Shown: in pieces, positions 39,154 through 51,801 of the stretch
Position numbering within the stretch: position 1 is the first letter of the stretch
Layout: each line of letters begins with the position of its first letter
Assembly (NCBI RefSeq): GCF_003666245.1
Contig: NZ_MJLZ01000022.1
Coordinates: 1 to 64,000 of the forward strand
Direction: 5' to 3'
DNA from: Brenneria alni
GTDB taxonomy: Bacteria; Pseudomonadota; Gammaproteobacteria; Enterobacterales; Enterobacteriaceae
DNA: 64,000 bases
The notes under the pieces: model-generated
Database searches by the model: none
What the model was told of the DNA's origin: nothing
Seen by the model: the letters and a program-made list of their open reading frames with translations, nothing else
Program-made: the position numbers and the translations under genes

Positions 39154-39591
39154 ATGGCTTACAAACATATCCTCATTGCTGTTGACCTTTCTCCAGAAAG
39201 TAAGGTGTTAGTGGAAAAGGCGGTATCTATGGCGAGGCCGTATAACGCAAAGGTTTCTTTAATTCATGTCGATGTGAATTACTCTGACCTCTACACCGGT
39301 CTTATTGACGTCAATCTGGGGGATATGCAGCAACGGATCTCTGAAGAAACCCAGAATGCCTTGACTGAGCTTTCTCAGAATGCCGGTTATCCCATTACTG
39401 AAACACTGAGCGGCAGTGGCGATCTAGGGCAGGTATTGGTGGATGCTATCAACAAATACGATATAGATTTGGTGCTCTGCGGCCATCATCAGGATTTCTG
39501 GAGCAAACTCATGTCTTCCGCACGTCAGTTGATTAACACGGTACATATCGATATGTTGATTGTCCCGCTGCGGGAAGATGACGAAGAATAA
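39154..39591 (+). CDS. uspA: Universal stress protein A
   Basis: A 145-residue cytoplasmic stress protein made in growth arrest. It begins [20 protein letters not shown] and contains [20 protein letters not shown] and [20 protein letters not shown], with the C-terminal [11 protein letters not shown]. This matches E. coli UspA, which does not bind ATP, rather than the ATP-binding class with GxxGxxGx9GS. It is divergent from uspB, as in E. coli. Confidence 0.96.
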   Translation: MAYKHILIAVDLSPESKVLVEKAVSMARPYNAKVSLIHVDVNYSDLYTGLIDVNLGDMQQRISEETQNALTELSQNAGYPITETLSGSGDLGQVLVDAINKYDIDLVLCGHHQDFWSKLMSSARQLINTVHIDMLIVPLREDDEE

Positions 39592-39632
39592 AACGTCGTC
39601 AGTTGTTGCGAGGCAGCGTATAAAACCACTAT

Positions 39633-39660
39633 AACGCCTTGCGAAAGCAAGGCGTTAGGT
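39633..39660 (+). terminator. uspA terminator
   Basis: AACGCCTTGC-GAAA-GCAAGGCGTT is a perfect 10-bp stem with a GAAA tetraloop. The tail AGGTTAAG is poor in T, so its strength is uncertain. It lies between convergent uspA and rsmJ. Confidence 0.65.
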
Positions 39661-39689
39661 TAAGACCTCGCGCAAAGGAGGATTGAGTG

Positions 39690-40445
39690 TTATTCCTGAG
39701 CTTGCGGCAGATAAAAATCGAAGCGGTGACTTTTGGTTTCGAGCGAGGACTGGGCCGGAATGCCAGCCAGCGGCGGCGCGTAGTCCGGTCGTTTCACCAC
39801 CACGCGTTTTTTGGCAAGCCACCGTGCGGGCGCCAGTAAAGCGTCTGCATCATTATCCTCTCCCACCAATGATTGAAACACCCGCATCTCTTTTTTCACC
39901 AACGCGCTTTTTTGCCGGTGCGGAAACATCGGATCGAGGTAAACCACATCTGGTGGTGGGGTAATGCCGCGTAGCGCATCCAGGCTGGATGCGTGCAACA
40001 GCGTTAGTCGTTCGCGCAGCCACAGGCCGATTTCCGCATCCCGATAGCCGCGTTGCAATCCGTCATCCAGTAACGCGGCCACAACTGGATTTCTCTCCAC
40101 CATCCGTACCCGGCATCCCAATGCCGCCAATACAAACGCATCACGCCCCAGCCCTGCGGTGGCATCAACCACATCGGGCCGGTAATCCTTTTTAATGCCT
40201 ACTGCTTTGGCGACGGCTTCACCGCGTCCGCCGCCGAAACGACGGCGGTGCGCCAGTGTGCCGGAGACGAAATCGACATAGATCGCCCCCAGTCTGGGCT
40301 CGTCCTGTTTGCGTAACTCCAGACGATCTGGCGTAAGCGCCAGCGCCAGGGTGGCGCAAGGATCGCATACCAATCCCCAGCGTTCAGCCAGTGCGGTTAA
40401 GGCGCCGTTATCGGCGCCTTGCTCCGCCAACAGGCAGATCCTCAT
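39690..40445 (-). CDS. rsmJ: 16S rRNA (guanine-1516-N2)-methyltransferase RsmJ
   Basis: Methylates G1516 of 16S rRNA. The SAM-binding block is [39 protein letters not shown] is the catalytic region. It has 251 residues (E. coli YhiQ 250). Its ATG overlaps the prlC stop (ATGA), so the pair is translationally coupled, as in E. coli. Confidence 0.95.
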   Translation of the reverse strand: MRICLLAEQGADNGALTALAERWGLVCDPCATLALALTPDRLELRKQDEPRLGAIYVDFVSGTLAHRRRFGGGRGEAVAKAVGIKKDYRPDVVDATAGLGRDAFVLAALGCRVRMVERNPVVAALLDDGLQRGYRDAEIGLWLRERLTLLHASSLDALRGITPPPDVVYLDPMFPHRQKSALVKKEMRVFQSLVGEDNDADALLAPARWLAKKRVVVKRPDYAPPLAGIPAQSSLETKSHRFDFYLPQAQE

Positions 40446-42484
40446 CCTTTAATACCATAGTGGTGCAGCATGGCATCCAGTTGCGGCTCGCGGCCACGGA
40501 AACGTTTGAACAGATCCATTGGTTCTTCAGATCCCCCGCGAGACAGGATGTTGTCCAGGAAAGACTGACCGGTGGCGCGATTGAAAATGCCCTCTTCCTG
40601 AAAACGGGAGTAGGCATCCGCCGCCAGTACATCGGCCCACAGATAGCTGTAATAACCCGCTGCATAACCACCGGCGAAAACATGGCTGAAAGCGTGCGGG
40701 AAGCGCCCCCAGCTCGGGCTTGGCACCACGGCAACCTGCGCTTTGATTTCGGCCAGCCTCGGCAGAATTTGCGCGCCTTTGGCGGGATCAAACTCGGCAT
40801 GGAGGCGGAAATCGAACAAGCCAAATTCGAGTTGACGCAGGATGAACAACGCTGCCTGATAATTTTTCGCCGCCAGCATTTTATCCAGCAGTTCCTGCGG
40901 CAGCGGCTCGCCGGTCTCATAATGGCCGGAGATGAAGGCCAGCGCTTCCGGTTCCCAGCACCAGTTTTCCATAAACTGGCTGGGCAGTTCGACGGCATCC
41001 CACGGCACGCCGCTGATACCGGCAACGCCCGCGGCATCAATCAAGGTCAGCATATGATGCAGACCGTGGCCGAATTCATGGAACAGCGTGGTGACTTCAT
41101 CATGTGTGAACAGTGCCGGTTTGCCGTTGACCGGACGGTTGAAGTTGCAGGTCAGGTAGGCGACCGGTTTTTGCAGTTCGCCATTGCCTTTGCGCAGGCG
41201 ACCTACGCAGTCATCCATCCAGGCGCCGCCGCGTTTATGTTCGCGGGCATAGAGATCGAGGTAGAAGCTGCCGCGCAGCTCGCCCTTTTCATCAAACAAG
41301 TCGAAGAAGCGCACTTCAGGGTGCCATACGTCTACGTCTTTACGCTCTTTGGCGGTGATGCCATAAATACGCTTAACGACTTCAAACAGCCCTTCGACCA
41401 CTCGCTGCTCCGGGAAATAAGGGCGTAGCTGTTCATCGCTGATAGAATAGAGATGCTGTTTCTGCTGTTCACTGTAGTAGGTGATATCCCACGGTTGCAG
41501 ATCATCAACGCCGTAGTGCGTCTTGGCAAAAGAGCGCAACTGCGCCAGCTCTTCTTCTGCCTGAGGGCGAGCGCGCCTGGCCAGATCGGACAGGAAGTCG
41601 ATCACCTGCTGCGGGTTTTCCGCCATTTTGGTGGCCAGTGACTTATGCGCATAACTGTCGAAACCGAGTAATTGCGCCAGTTCATGACGCAGCGCCAGTT
41701 TTTCCGCCATGATGTCACTGTTGTCCCATTTACCCGCATGTGGCCCCTGATCGGAAGCGCGGGTGGCATAGGCGCGGTACATTTCTTCACGCAGCGCCTG
41801 ATTGGCGCAGTAGGTCATTACCGGCAGGTAGCTGGGCATATCCAGTGTCAGCAGCCAGCCATCCTGCTCTTTGGATTCAGCCAGTGCTTTGGCGGCGGCC
41901 AGCGCGCTTTCCGGCATTCCCTCCAGCTCGGTAATATCCGTTACCAGCTTGTTCCAGCCCATAGTGGCATCCAGCACATTGTTGCTGAACAGCGAACTCA
42001 GTTCGGACAGGCGGGCGGCAATTTCACCATAGCGTTTCTGCTTTTCCGGGGGCAGACCAATACCGGACAGTTCAAAATCACGCAGGGCGTTATCGACGGA
42101 TTTCTTCTGCGCCACGCTCAGGGCGGCATAATGCTCACCGTTTCTCAGGTTACGGTACGCCTGATACAGCCCGTCATGCTGGCCGACCCAGGTGCTGTGT
42201 TCAGACAGCAGCGGCAGACATTGTTCGTAAGCGCCGCGCAGTTCCGGGCTGTTTTTCACTGAGTTCAGATGGCCGATCGGTGAAAAGATGCGGCTGAGGC
42301 GATCATCGCTGTCGGCCAGCGGCTGGCAAAGGTTATCCCAGGTAAAGGGGCCGGGTTGCGCCACCACGCGTTCCACAGTCTGACGGCACGTTTCCAGTGC
42401 GGATTTTACCGCCGGGACAATGTCTTCCGTTTTTATTTTGGAAAAAGGGGGCAGGGTGAAAGGAGTCAGTAGTGGATTCGTCAT
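40442..42484 (-). CDS. prlC: Oligopeptidase A
   Basis: A zinc metallopeptidase of family M3 that degrades peptides, including cleaved signal peptides, in the cytoplasm. The catalytic motif is [14 protein letters not shown], with the third zinc ligand in the following EFDLP-type segment ([12 protein letters not shown]). It has 680 residues, as in E. coli. It is cotranscribed with rsmJ and divergent from rlmJ. Confidence 0.96.
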   Translation of the reverse strand: MTNPLLTPFTLPPFSKIKTEDIVPAVKSALETCRQTVERVVAQPGPFTWDNLCQPLADSDDRLSRIFSPIGHLNSVKNSPELRGAYEQCLPLLSEHSTWVGQHDGLYQAYRNLRNGEHYAALSVAQKKSVDNALRDFELSGIGLPPEKQKRYGEIAARLSELSSLFSNNVLDATMGWNKLVTDITELEGMPESALAAAKALAESKEQDGWLLTLDMPSYLPVMTYCANQALREEMYRAYATRASDQGPHAGKWDNSDIMAEKLALRHELAQLLGFDSYAHKSLATKMAENPQQVIDFLSDLARRARPQAEEELAQLRSFAKTHYGVDDLQPWDITYYSEQQKQHLYSISDEQLRPYFPEQRVVEGLFEVVKRIYGITAKERKDVDVWHPEVRFFDLFDEKGELRGSFYLDLYAREHKRGGAWMDDCVGRLRKGNGELQKPVAYLTCNFNRPVNGKPALFTHDEVTTLFHEFGHGLHHMLTLIDAAGVAGISGVPWDAVELPSQFMENWCWEPEALAFISGHYETGEPLPQELLDKMLAAKNYQAALFILRQLEFGLFDFRLHAEFDPAKGAQILPRLAEIKAQVAVVPSPSWGRFPHAFSHVFAGGYAAGYYSYLWADVLAADAYSRFQEEGIFNRATGQSFLDNILSRGGSEEPMDLFKRFRGREPQLDAMLHHYGIKG

Positions 42485-42725
42485 AGCGCCGTCCTGATAA
42501 TTGTGGGTAGCTGGTTGCCGTTATTAACCGACAAGGCGGAATATAAATTGCAGGTTAACCCCTAACATGAGGTTAAATGTAGTGAAAATCAATGGCAGCG
42601 AAAGCGAACCGGGGGAATGCTGCTGCGCCTGCTGCGATGCAGTTAACTTTTTATCGGCCAGACAGTCTATACTGGCAACGATTTTTACCGTGCCATTCTG
42701 AAACGCCAAAAAGCAAGAGAGTCTA

Positions 42726-43568
42726 ATGCTAAGTTACCGCCATAGTTTCCACGCCGGCAATCATGCTGATGTGGTCAAGCACACTGTTCAGAGCCTGATC
42801 ATCACCGCGCTGAAAGAGAAAGAAAAACCCTTCCTGTATCTGGATACCCATGCGGGGGCCGGGCGCTATCAGTTGAGCGGCGAACATGCGGAGCGTACCG
42901 GAGAGTATCTGGACGGTATCGCCAAAATCTGGCAGCGCGACGATATTCCCGCCGAACTTGGGCCATACATGCAGGCGGTTCGCACCTATAATCATCATGG
43001 TCAGTTGCGCTATTACCCCGGCTCGCCGCTGATTGCCCGTCAGTTGCTGCGCGAGCAGGACAAAATTCATCTGACGGAGCTGCATCCCAGCGATTTTCCA
43101 CTGCTGCGTAATGAGTTTCAGAAAGACGCTCGCGCCAGGGTATTGCGTGATGACGGCTACCAGCAATTGAAATCGCAGTTGCCGCCGCTGTCGCGGCGCG
43201 GTTTTGTGCTGATCGATCCGTCGTATGAATTGAAAACGGATTATCAGGCGGTGGTGAAAGGTATTCAGGAAGGCCACAAGCGTTTCTCCACCGGGGTGTT
43301 TGCTTTGTGGTATCCGGTGGTGCTGCGCCAGCACATCAAACGGTTGCTGAAAGAGCTGGAAGCCACCGGCATCCGTAACATATTACAGATTGAGTTGGCG
43401 GTGTTGCCGGATAGTGATCGGCACGGTATGACGGGTTCCGGGATGGTTGTGATTAATCCGCCGTGGAAGTTGAAAGCGCAGATGGAAAGCGTTCTGCCCT
43501 GGCTGCATAAGGTGCTGGTTCCGGCAGGAACCGGGCATGTACATGTTGAGCAGGTTGTACCGGAGTAA
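42726..43568 (+). CDS. rlmJ: 23S rRNA (adenine-2030-N6)-methyltransferase RlmJ
   Basis: Methylates A2030 in 23S rRNA. It begins MLSYRHSFHAGNHADVVKH; the SAM site is YLDTHAGAGRYQL and the catalytic motif is LIDPSYELK. It has 280 residues, as in E. coli YhiR. It is followed by gor, as in E. coli. Confidence 0.95.
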   Translation: MLSYRHSFHAGNHADVVKHTVQSLIITALKEKEKPFLYLDTHAGAGRYQLSGEHAERTGEYLDGIAKIWQRDDIPAELGPYMQAVRTYNHHGQLRYYPGSPLIARQLLREQDKIHLTELHPSDFPLLRNEFQKDARARVLRDDGYQQLKSQLPPLSRRGFVLIDPSYELKTDYQAVVKGIQEGHKRFSTGVFALWYPVVLRQHIKRLLKELEATGIRNILQIELAVLPDSDRHGMTGSGMVVINPPWKLKAQMESVLPWLHKVLVPAGTGHVHVEQVVPE

Positions 43569-43719
43569 GTTGTTGTTATCCGGCGAGGTTGGCAGTGGTT
43601 CGGCGTTCGACGCATCGGCGGCTTTTCCCTATTGCAATCATAGACACAATCTTTACGGGCAGCCGGGCTCTGACGTTACACTCTAGGCAAATTTTATTCA
43701 CCCAAGCATGGATATTCTG

Positions 43720-45072
43720 ATGACTAAACACTATGACTACCTGGCTATTGGTGGCGGCAGCGGTGGGATTGCCTCTATTAACCGTGCGGCCATGTATGGG
43801 CAAAAATGTGCGTTGATCGAAGCGAAATATCTGGGCGGTACTTGTGTTAACGTCGGTTGTGTGCCGAAAAAAGTAATGTGGCACGCGGCGCAGATTGCCG
43901 AGGCAATCCATCAGTATGGGCCTGATTATGGTTTTGATATCACGGTTAACCGGTTTGACTGGTGTACGCTGATTAAAAACCGCAGCGCCTACATTGACCG
44001 TATTCACCAGTCTTACGATAAGGTGCTGGGTAAAAACAATGTGGATGTGATCCACGGTTTCGCCCGTTTTATTGATGAGCATACCGTGGAAGTGAATGGT
44101 GAGAAAATCACCGCCGACCATATATTGATTGCGACAGGGGGCCGTCCCACGCGTCCTGATGTTCCCGGCGCCGAATACGGTATTGATTCTGACGGCTTCT
44201 TTGCGCTGGACGCCTTGCCGAAACGCACGGCCATCGTGGGAGCTGGCTATATCGCGGTGGAGATCGCCGGGGTGGTGAACGCGCTTGGCTCGGAAACACA
44301 CCTGTTTGTGCGTAAAAAAACGCCGCTGCGCAGCTTTGATCCGCTGATTATTGACACCCTTGTTGAAATAATGAACAGCGAAGGGCCGACTCTGCATACC
44401 GAGTCAACGCCTAAGTCGGTGGTGAAAAATACCGACGGCAGCCTGACGCTGGCGCTGGAGAACGGCAAGACGCAAACCGTTGATTGCCTGGTTTGGGCCA
44501 TTGGCCGTGAGCCAGCGACGGATAACCTGAACCTGAGCGTGACCGGGGTTGAACTGGATGATAAAGGCTATATCCAGGTCGATAAATTCCAGAATACCAA
44601 CATACCCGGCATCTATGCCGTAGGGGATAACACCGGTGCGGTGGAGTTAACGCCGGTCGCCGTGGCCGCAGGCCGTCATTTGTCTGAGCGTTTGTTTAAC
44701 AACAAACCCTATGAGCACCTGGATTACCACAATATTCCGACCGTGGTCTTCAGCCACCCGCCTATTGGCACCGTCGGCCTTACCGAGCCACAGGCGTGCG
44801 AACAGTATGGCGACCATCGGGTTAAAGTCTATACCTCGTCTTTTACCGCCATGTATACCGCCGTGACGCAGCATCGCCAGCCGTGCCGCATGAAGCTGGT
44901 GTGCGTGGGCAAGGACGAGAAGATTGTGGGTATCCACGGTATTGGTTTCGGTATGGACGAAATGCTACAGGGTTTTGCAGTGGCGGTAAAAATGGGCGCG
45001 ACCAAACAAGATTTCGACAATACGGTTGCCATTCACCCGACGGCGTCCGAAGAGTTTGTGACGATGCGGTAA
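43720..45072 (+). CDS. gor: Glutathione reductase
   Basis: Reduces glutathione disulfide with NADPH, keeping the cytoplasm reduced. FAD site [15 protein letters not shown]; redox disulfide [18 protein letters not shown] site [13 protein letters not shown]; second FAD motif IYAVGDNTG; catalytic His-Glu near the end in [13 protein letters not shown]. The start at 43720 (MTKHYDY) matches E. coli and gives 450 residues. With katG downstream and convergent it forms an oxidative-stress pair. Confidence 0.97.
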   Translation: MTKHYDYLAIGGGSGGIASINRAAMYGQKCALIEAKYLGGTCVNVGCVPKKVMWHAAQIAEAIHQYGPDYGFDITVNRFDWCTLIKNRSAYIDRIHQSYDKVLGKNNVDVIHGFARFIDEHTVEVNGEKITADHILIATGGRPTRPDVPGAEYGIDSDGFFALDALPKRTAIVGAGYIAVEIAGVVNALGSETHLFVRKKTPLRSFDPLIIDTLVEIMNSEGPTLHTESTPKSVVKNTDGSLTLALENGKTQTVDCLVWAIGREPATDNLNLSVTGVELDDKGYIQVDKFQNTNIPGIYAVGDNTGAVELTPVAVAAGRHLSERLFNNKPYEHLDYHNIPTVVFSHPPIGTVGLTEPQACEQYGDHRVKVYTSSFTAMYTAVTQHRQPCRMKLVCVGKDEKIVGIHGIGFGMDEMLQGFAVAVKMGATKQDFDNTVAIHPTASEEFVTMR

Positions 45073-45242
45073 TGCCCGACGCAGGGCGCAATCGCCAGCG
45101 CCCTGATATCCCGTGCTTTCGCGGCGTCATGTCGCTCCCCCGGCAGTCATGTCCACTCAGCATCATTAAACCATGTTAGTTCGTTGCGCGTTTCAACTGC
45201 AGCCTGATATTGCTTTAATCCTCATTTTGATCAAGAGTCGGC

Positions 45243-45280
45243 AAAAAAATCCCGCCCGGCGTGACATCACACCGGGCGGG
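45243..45280 (-). terminator. katG terminator
   Basis: On the minus strand CCCGCCCGG-N12-CCGGGCGGG is followed by ATTTTTTT, 25 nt after the katG stop. It is a strong GC-rich intrinsic terminator. Confidence 0.92.
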
Positions 45281-45305
45281 AGCGGGTTAGTTTTGCGTCG
45301 TGGCG

Positions 45306-47864
<2,559 letters not shown>

Positions 47865-49070
47865 ATGTTTGCAGCCCTTAAATTAGCGTTCTGTACTGCT
47901 TTTGTATTGACGCTTGCCGGTTGTGGCACATTATCAAATATGCCGATTGACGCATCGAATGTTGACAGCCAGTCGTTGGCCTGTGGTAATGATTTGAAAG
48001 GGGAAATCGATCGCCTCGCCGTTCCATTACTCAAAAAGAATATGACTCCGGGTTTAGTCGTTGGGGTGCTGACCGCCGATGGGCGAATGCGCAGTTGGGG
48101 CTATGGCGTAACTGACCATAATCATCGCTACCCGATAACCGGCGATACCCTTTTTGCCGTGGGTTCGGTGAGCAAAGGTTTTACGGCGGAAACCACGGCT
48201 ATTCTGGTAAAACGCGGCGTATTGAAATGGGATGATACGCTTGAGCAATTGATGCCTAAGAACATTCGCTTAAGTGAACGGGCAAAGAAAATCACCCTGT
48301 TGCAACTGGCGACGCATACATCCGGTTTACCACGGCAAGTGATGGATGTGCAGATGCTGAGGTTGTTCGCCGAGTATCTGTTCACCGGAAACAACTTTTA
48401 TACAACACTGGATGATGATCGCGTGCTGAACTATCTGGCTAATTTTAATGCGCCGGACAATCCCGCGCCCATCTATTCCAACCTCGGCTACGCCATTTTG
48501 AATTACATCCTGCGGTTGAAGACCGGCGAGCCGATCGACCGGTCAGTGAACGACAATATCATCCAGCCGCTCGGGCTAAAAAATACCAGCTTCACGCCGG
48601 AAAAATTAAAACAATTCCCTTATCGCGCACTTGGTCATGCGGGCGATCAGCCAAAATTTATTTTACGCGGCACACCGATACCCGACTGGCATTTTTCTTC
48701 TTATATGATGGGGGCTGCCAGCCTCTATACCAGCGCTAATGATTTACTGAAATTTGCTCACGCGCACCTCTACCCGACAGGCGACCACGCGCTGGATGAA
48801 GCCATCAGCGATTCCCTGAAAACCTATTACAACCGCACCAAAGAGGCGGCGAATATTGCCTGGATTACCGATGAAATCGGCCTGCAACGTATCACCTATC
48901 AGGTGGGATATATTGGTGGGTACTCAAGTTATATCGGGTTGGATCGCCAGCACAAGATTGCGGTGGTGGTGCTGCAAAATAGCTTCAACTGGAATAATCA
49001 CCTCGGCCATTTGCTTATTCAACGTATTGGGAAAGCGATGGATTATCGTGGCAAGTGTCGAATGGATTAA
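47865..49070 (+). CDS. Lipoprotein serine hydrolase (beta-lactamase class C / AmpH-like family)
   Basis: A 401-residue penicillin-binding-protein-fold hydrolase. The signal peptide ends in a lipobox (LTLAGC, Cys20), so it is probably membrane-anchored in the periplasm. The active-site Ser-x-x-Lys is SVSK at 101-104 and the Tyr-x-Asn is YSN at 204-206. Where class C enzymes have K/H-T/S-G, this protein has YIGGYSSYIG, lacking the basic residue. It may be a D-alanyl-D-alanine carboxypeptidase or esterase rather than a true beta-lactamase. No ampR-like regulator is adjacent. Confidence 0.8.
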   Translation: MFAALKLAFCTAFVLTLAGCGTLSNMPIDASNVDSQSLACGNDLKGEIDRLAVPLLKKNMTPGLVVGVLTADGRMRSWGYGVTDHNHRYPITGDTLFAVGSVSKGFTAETTAILVKRGVLKWDDTLEQLMPKNIRLSERAKKITLLQLATHTSGLPRQVMDVQMLRLFAEYLFTGNNFYTTLDDDRVLNYLANFNAPDNPAPIYSNLGYAILNYILRLKTGEPIDRSVNDNIIQPLGLKNTSFTPEKLKQFPYRALGHAGDQPKFILRGTPIPDWHFSSYMMGAASLYTSANDLLKFAHAHLYPTGDHALDEAISDSLKTYYNRTKEAANIAWITDEIGLQRITYQVGYIGGYSSYIGLDRQHKIAVVVLQNSFNWNNHLGHLLIQRIGKAMDYRGKCRMD

Positions 49071-49285
49071 CCTCTTTTTGCCTTCGCCAGAGCGCCGCTT
49101 TTCATTTGGCGACGGCCTGTAAAAACTTTGTTTCCACTGACCACCGCGCTATTAGTGTTTTTGATGGAGATGACAACTATCCTGACAAAGGGGGGGAACG
49201 CGTACCCGTTCACCTTTAACCGAATGTCAATTACATAGAATTATTTACAGGGTCAATTAAAATTCACTCTTGCCGACCTCGATAT

Positions 49286-50266
49286 CTAATCTTTGATTAA
49301 GTCTAATAAATACATATTTGTTATTTTTTTCCTATGTACTTCATCGTGACAAACATTGCATAAAGTTATGAGATTTTCTAAAGAGTTTTCTCCGCCGTCT
49401 ACATGGTATTCGATATGGTGTAGTTCAAGGAATGTTCTCGGATCGTTAGGTTTTTTATTGTCATGTGACCAATGACAATTTCTGCACGAATGATGATCCC
49501 TTTCAAGGACTTTAACTCTTAATGAATCAGGGATATTTCGGTCGTGTACTTCCGCTTGTCGGTCTTCTTCAAGTAGATAAGCGCCGACTTCAAGCTCAGG
49601 ACGTCCAGAATTCTTAGTGGCAATAGGCCAGCCATCTTCTGTACGCAGCTCACGCGTGCGTCGTGCCCACTCTTTACTATCGTTAGCCAGATATTTTAAT
49701 TCTTCGCCAGTAACAGGGCGACCAACATTTCTTCTCAAATATGTAAGAATTTTGTCTTTAGTAGAAGCTTTGCTTCGACGAAGAACATTTGCTTCATTCC
49801 ATCGTAATGCAGCTTCTCTATCTTGTTCTATGCCCATAATCGCATAGATATCGGTTTTCAGACTGCTTGATGAACTTGCCTGGATTTGTTGTAGGGTAAT
49901 TTCATTCTGTTCCACCATTTCTTTGAGGGTAGTACCGCTTAAAACTGACCATCCAAACTGTACACGCAGCTCACGAATCCTGCGGGCATATTCACTAATG
50001 CCAGCAACAACCATCAATTCATCACCATGAATAATGATTTTCGGGTATTTCAATAAATATGCCAGTATGCGATCACGGGCTGAGTTGCAGTTATCTTCAT
50101 TTAACAGAGAACTGCCTAAATCACGTAATAGATGGTTTGCGGGAACAAGTGCCAGTACCTGTTCCCGAAGAGACTCATCCAAAAGCTTATGCTCAAAATC
50201 AGAGATAAGCATTAAAAGCTGTTTACGCAGCGTTTCCGGTTCGCTCTTCTTCGATCTTCTCGCCAT
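49286..50266 (-). CDS. HNH restriction endonuclease with duplicated N-terminal module
   Basis: A 326-residue protein, probably the nuclease of a restriction-modification pair. Residues ~250-311 form an HNH domain: CRNC (261-264), LELHHIEYHVDGGENSLENL (280-299) and LCNVCHDEVH (302-311), giving the His-Asn-His site and a four-Cys zinc knuckle. Residues 65-108 and 171-215 are a tandem duplication (DRILAYL-ARRIRELRVQFGWSV versus DKILTYL-ARRTRELRTEDGWPI), likely winged-helix modules for DNA reading. It overlaps the upstream methyltransferase by 44 nt in another frame. The sequence is more AT-rich than its neighbours, suggesting transfer. Confidence 0.85.
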   Translation of the reverse strand: MARRSKKSEPETLRKQLLMLISDFEHKLLDESLREQVLALVPANHLLRDLGSSLLNEDNCNSARDRILAYLLKYPKIIIHGDELMVVAGISEYARRIRELRVQFGWSVLSGTTLKEMVEQNEITLQQIQASSSSSLKTDIYAIMGIEQDREAALRWNEANVLRRSKASTKDKILTYLRRNVGRPVTGEELKYLANDSKEWARRTRELRTEDGWPIATKNSGRPELEVGAYLLEEDRQAEVHDRNIPDSLRVKVLERDHHSCRNCHWSHDNKKPNDPRTFLELHHIEYHVDGGENSLENLITLCNVCHDEVHRKKITNMYLLDLIKD

Positions 50267-51353
50267 TTTGAGTTCTATATTCCATTAAATTAATAACATA
50301 GGATGCTATTTGTTGAGCAAAAACAGGCGGAACAGCATTACCAATTTGGCGAGCTATTTCCGTTTTGCTGCCGACAAAGACAAAATCATCAGGGAAGCTC
50401 ATTAACCTTGCAGCTTCACGATGAGTTATCGGGCGGTGTTTTTCTGGGTGGAGGTAACGCCCTTTTTCTGGTTTAAAAAACTCAGTCCGAATTGTTACTG
50501 ATGGACGTTCCCACCACAGCCGACCAAAAAGATCTGTACCACCAGATTTCTTCTTAATCCAGCAGGCAGGGGTTATATCCGGTCTGTTTTTCTGTAAATC
50601 GAATCGATTTCCGCCTATCGGCACTGCACGATAGCGTTCCTGAGAGAGATCTGTAGGGTTTCTGCCAAAATGCAGATCCAGAGGTGGTTCAGTATTACGA
50701 ATCTCGGTTCCTACTGGTTCAGGTAGATCATAAATAAAATCTTTCACAGTATGCCAAGTGGGAAGCGTACCGGGTTTATCAGGACCTTGATGAGTGGGAG
50801 GGGGTGGAAAATCAGGAATGCAATCCTGGAAGAAACGATCTTTTTTTATGCCTACAGCAATTGCACGTTTACGTGTTTGAGGGGCACCATAGTCAGCAGT
50901 ATTGAGCACTGATGGGTTAAGGAGGATAAATCCCATACTCTCAGCGCGGTTTAAAATATCCTGAAATTCATTGCTTGACAGTAAACCAGGCACATTTTCC
51001 ATTACAAACACGGAGGCTGATGATTTCTCGATGATGTCCATGTAGGGTTCCCAAAGAGCACGTCGATAGTCGCCTGCGCGGTTTTTGTTCAGCAAACTGA
51101 AGCCTTGGCATGGAGGGCCACCAATGACAACGTCAGCCTTAGGAACCGGATTATCAGCTATCCAGTCTTCTATGTTTGCGACAACTCCGTGCTGACCAAA
51201 GTTTGCGTTATAGGTTTTGATTGCAGCACTATCATTATCAAGTGCCAGAACGCTTTCGAAATGAGCGCCATTTTTACCTCTCATAAAGCCGCAGGATAAG
51301 CCCCCAGCCCCGCAAAAGAGATCTATGACTTTTAATTTATTGATTTTACTCAT
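50223..51353 (-). CDS. DNA (cytosine-5-)-methyltransferase
   Basis: A 376-residue C5-cytosine methyltransferase. Motif I DLFCGAGGLSCGF (11-23), motif IV GGPPCQGFSLLN with the catalytic Cys82, motif VI ENVPG (119-123), motif VIII QTRKRAIAVG (159-168), motif IX region and motif X RQIGNAVPP are in order. The target-recognition region between VIII and IX is of moderate size; the recognised site cannot be read from sequence. It precedes and overlaps the HNH nuclease gene, so modification is translated first. A LexA box lies 59-78 bp upstream. Confidence 0.95.
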   Translation of the reverse strand: MSKINKLKVIDLFCGAGGLSCGFMRGKNGAHFESVLALDNDSAAIKTYNANFGQHGVVANIEDWIADNPVPKADVVIGGPPCQGFSLLNKNRAGDYRRALWEPYMDIIEKSSASVFVMENVPGLLSSNEFQDILNRAESMGFILLNPSVLNTADYGAPQTRKRAIAVGIKKDRFFQDCIPDFPPPPTHQGPDKPGTLPTWHTVKDFIYDLPEPVGTEIRNTEPPLDLHFGRNPTDLSQERYRAVPIGGNRFDLQKNRPDITPACWIKKKSGGTDLFGRLWWERPSVTIRTEFFKPEKGRYLHPEKHRPITHREAARLMSFPDDFVFVGSKTEIARQIGNAVPPVFAQQIASYVINLMEYRTQNGEKIEEERTGNAA

Positions 51354-51411
51354 TTAAATATGTTCCTGATTTTGACGTAAATGATAACTATCTGAGTTTA
51401 TCATAAGTTTA

Positions 51412-51431
51412 TGCTGTATACATATACAGCA
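51412..51431. promoter_or_regulatory. LexA box upstream of the restriction-modification operon
   Basis: TGCTGTATACATATACAGCA has the CTGT-N8-ACAG core and matches the E. coli consensus TACTGTATATATATACAGTA at 17 of 20 positions; it is fully symmetrical apart from the centre. On the minus strand a TATGAT -10 candidate lies 6 bp beyond it toward the methyltransferase start, so the box covers the -35 region of that promoter. Confidence 0.7.
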
Positions 51432-51435
51432 TTAA

Positions 51436-51600
51436 CCAGGGCCGATAAAGATCAAGGGGTGAAAGTCCCCGATCGAAAGGGCGGAGTCAGTGGAGCGAAG
51501 GAGCGGGGCCAAAGGGAACGCCAATCAGCCACACATGTGCCGGACTCAGGGCCTGGAAAGCATGTCACAGCGGTGGATGGACTACGCTGTGTGATCGTTC
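51436..51600 (+). mobile_element. Group II intron-like RNA fragment
   Basis: GATCAAGGGGTGAAAGTCCC resembles the GGTGAAAGTCCC stretch in domain I of bacterial group II introns. It is followed by GAAAGGGCGGAG, GGCCTGGAAAGCATG and a stem CACAGCG-N12-CGCTGTG. No reverse transcriptase frame and no domain V/VI were found nearby, so it is at most a 5' remnant. The likeness is by eye only; another structured RNA is possible. Confidence 0.4.
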
Positions 51601-51801
51601 GTGATATCTTCACCCTCTTTATCACGTCAATAGTTACTCTAATCTAACCGCAATTTCATCCTTCGGTGCAGTGGTTGCTGAAGGTGTCTGATAACATCTG
51701 TAGTGCCCTAAATCACAGGGATTTTTTCATATTCATGCGCTCACTTTAACTGTATTTTGGTTATCAATGGCTCTGCCTGATGGGGTAATAAGAGGTTTTT
51801 G
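51601..51801. other. Gap upstream of eamA
   Basis: No gene is seen. AAGAGG at 51790-51795 is the ribosome-binding site of eamA. CCTAAATCACAGGGATTTTT (about 51708-51727) is only a weak hairpin. Confidence 0.4.

Noticed and set aside
40391-41428. Long plus-strand frame (345 codons) opposite prlC
   Set aside because: It is the antisense shadow of prlC, whose catalytic motif and coupling with rsmJ are clear.
49071-49285. Another copy of the three-hairpin repeat after the lipoprotein gene
   Set aside because: Only GGCGACGGCCTG resembles the repeat; no H1 or H2 hairpin is present.
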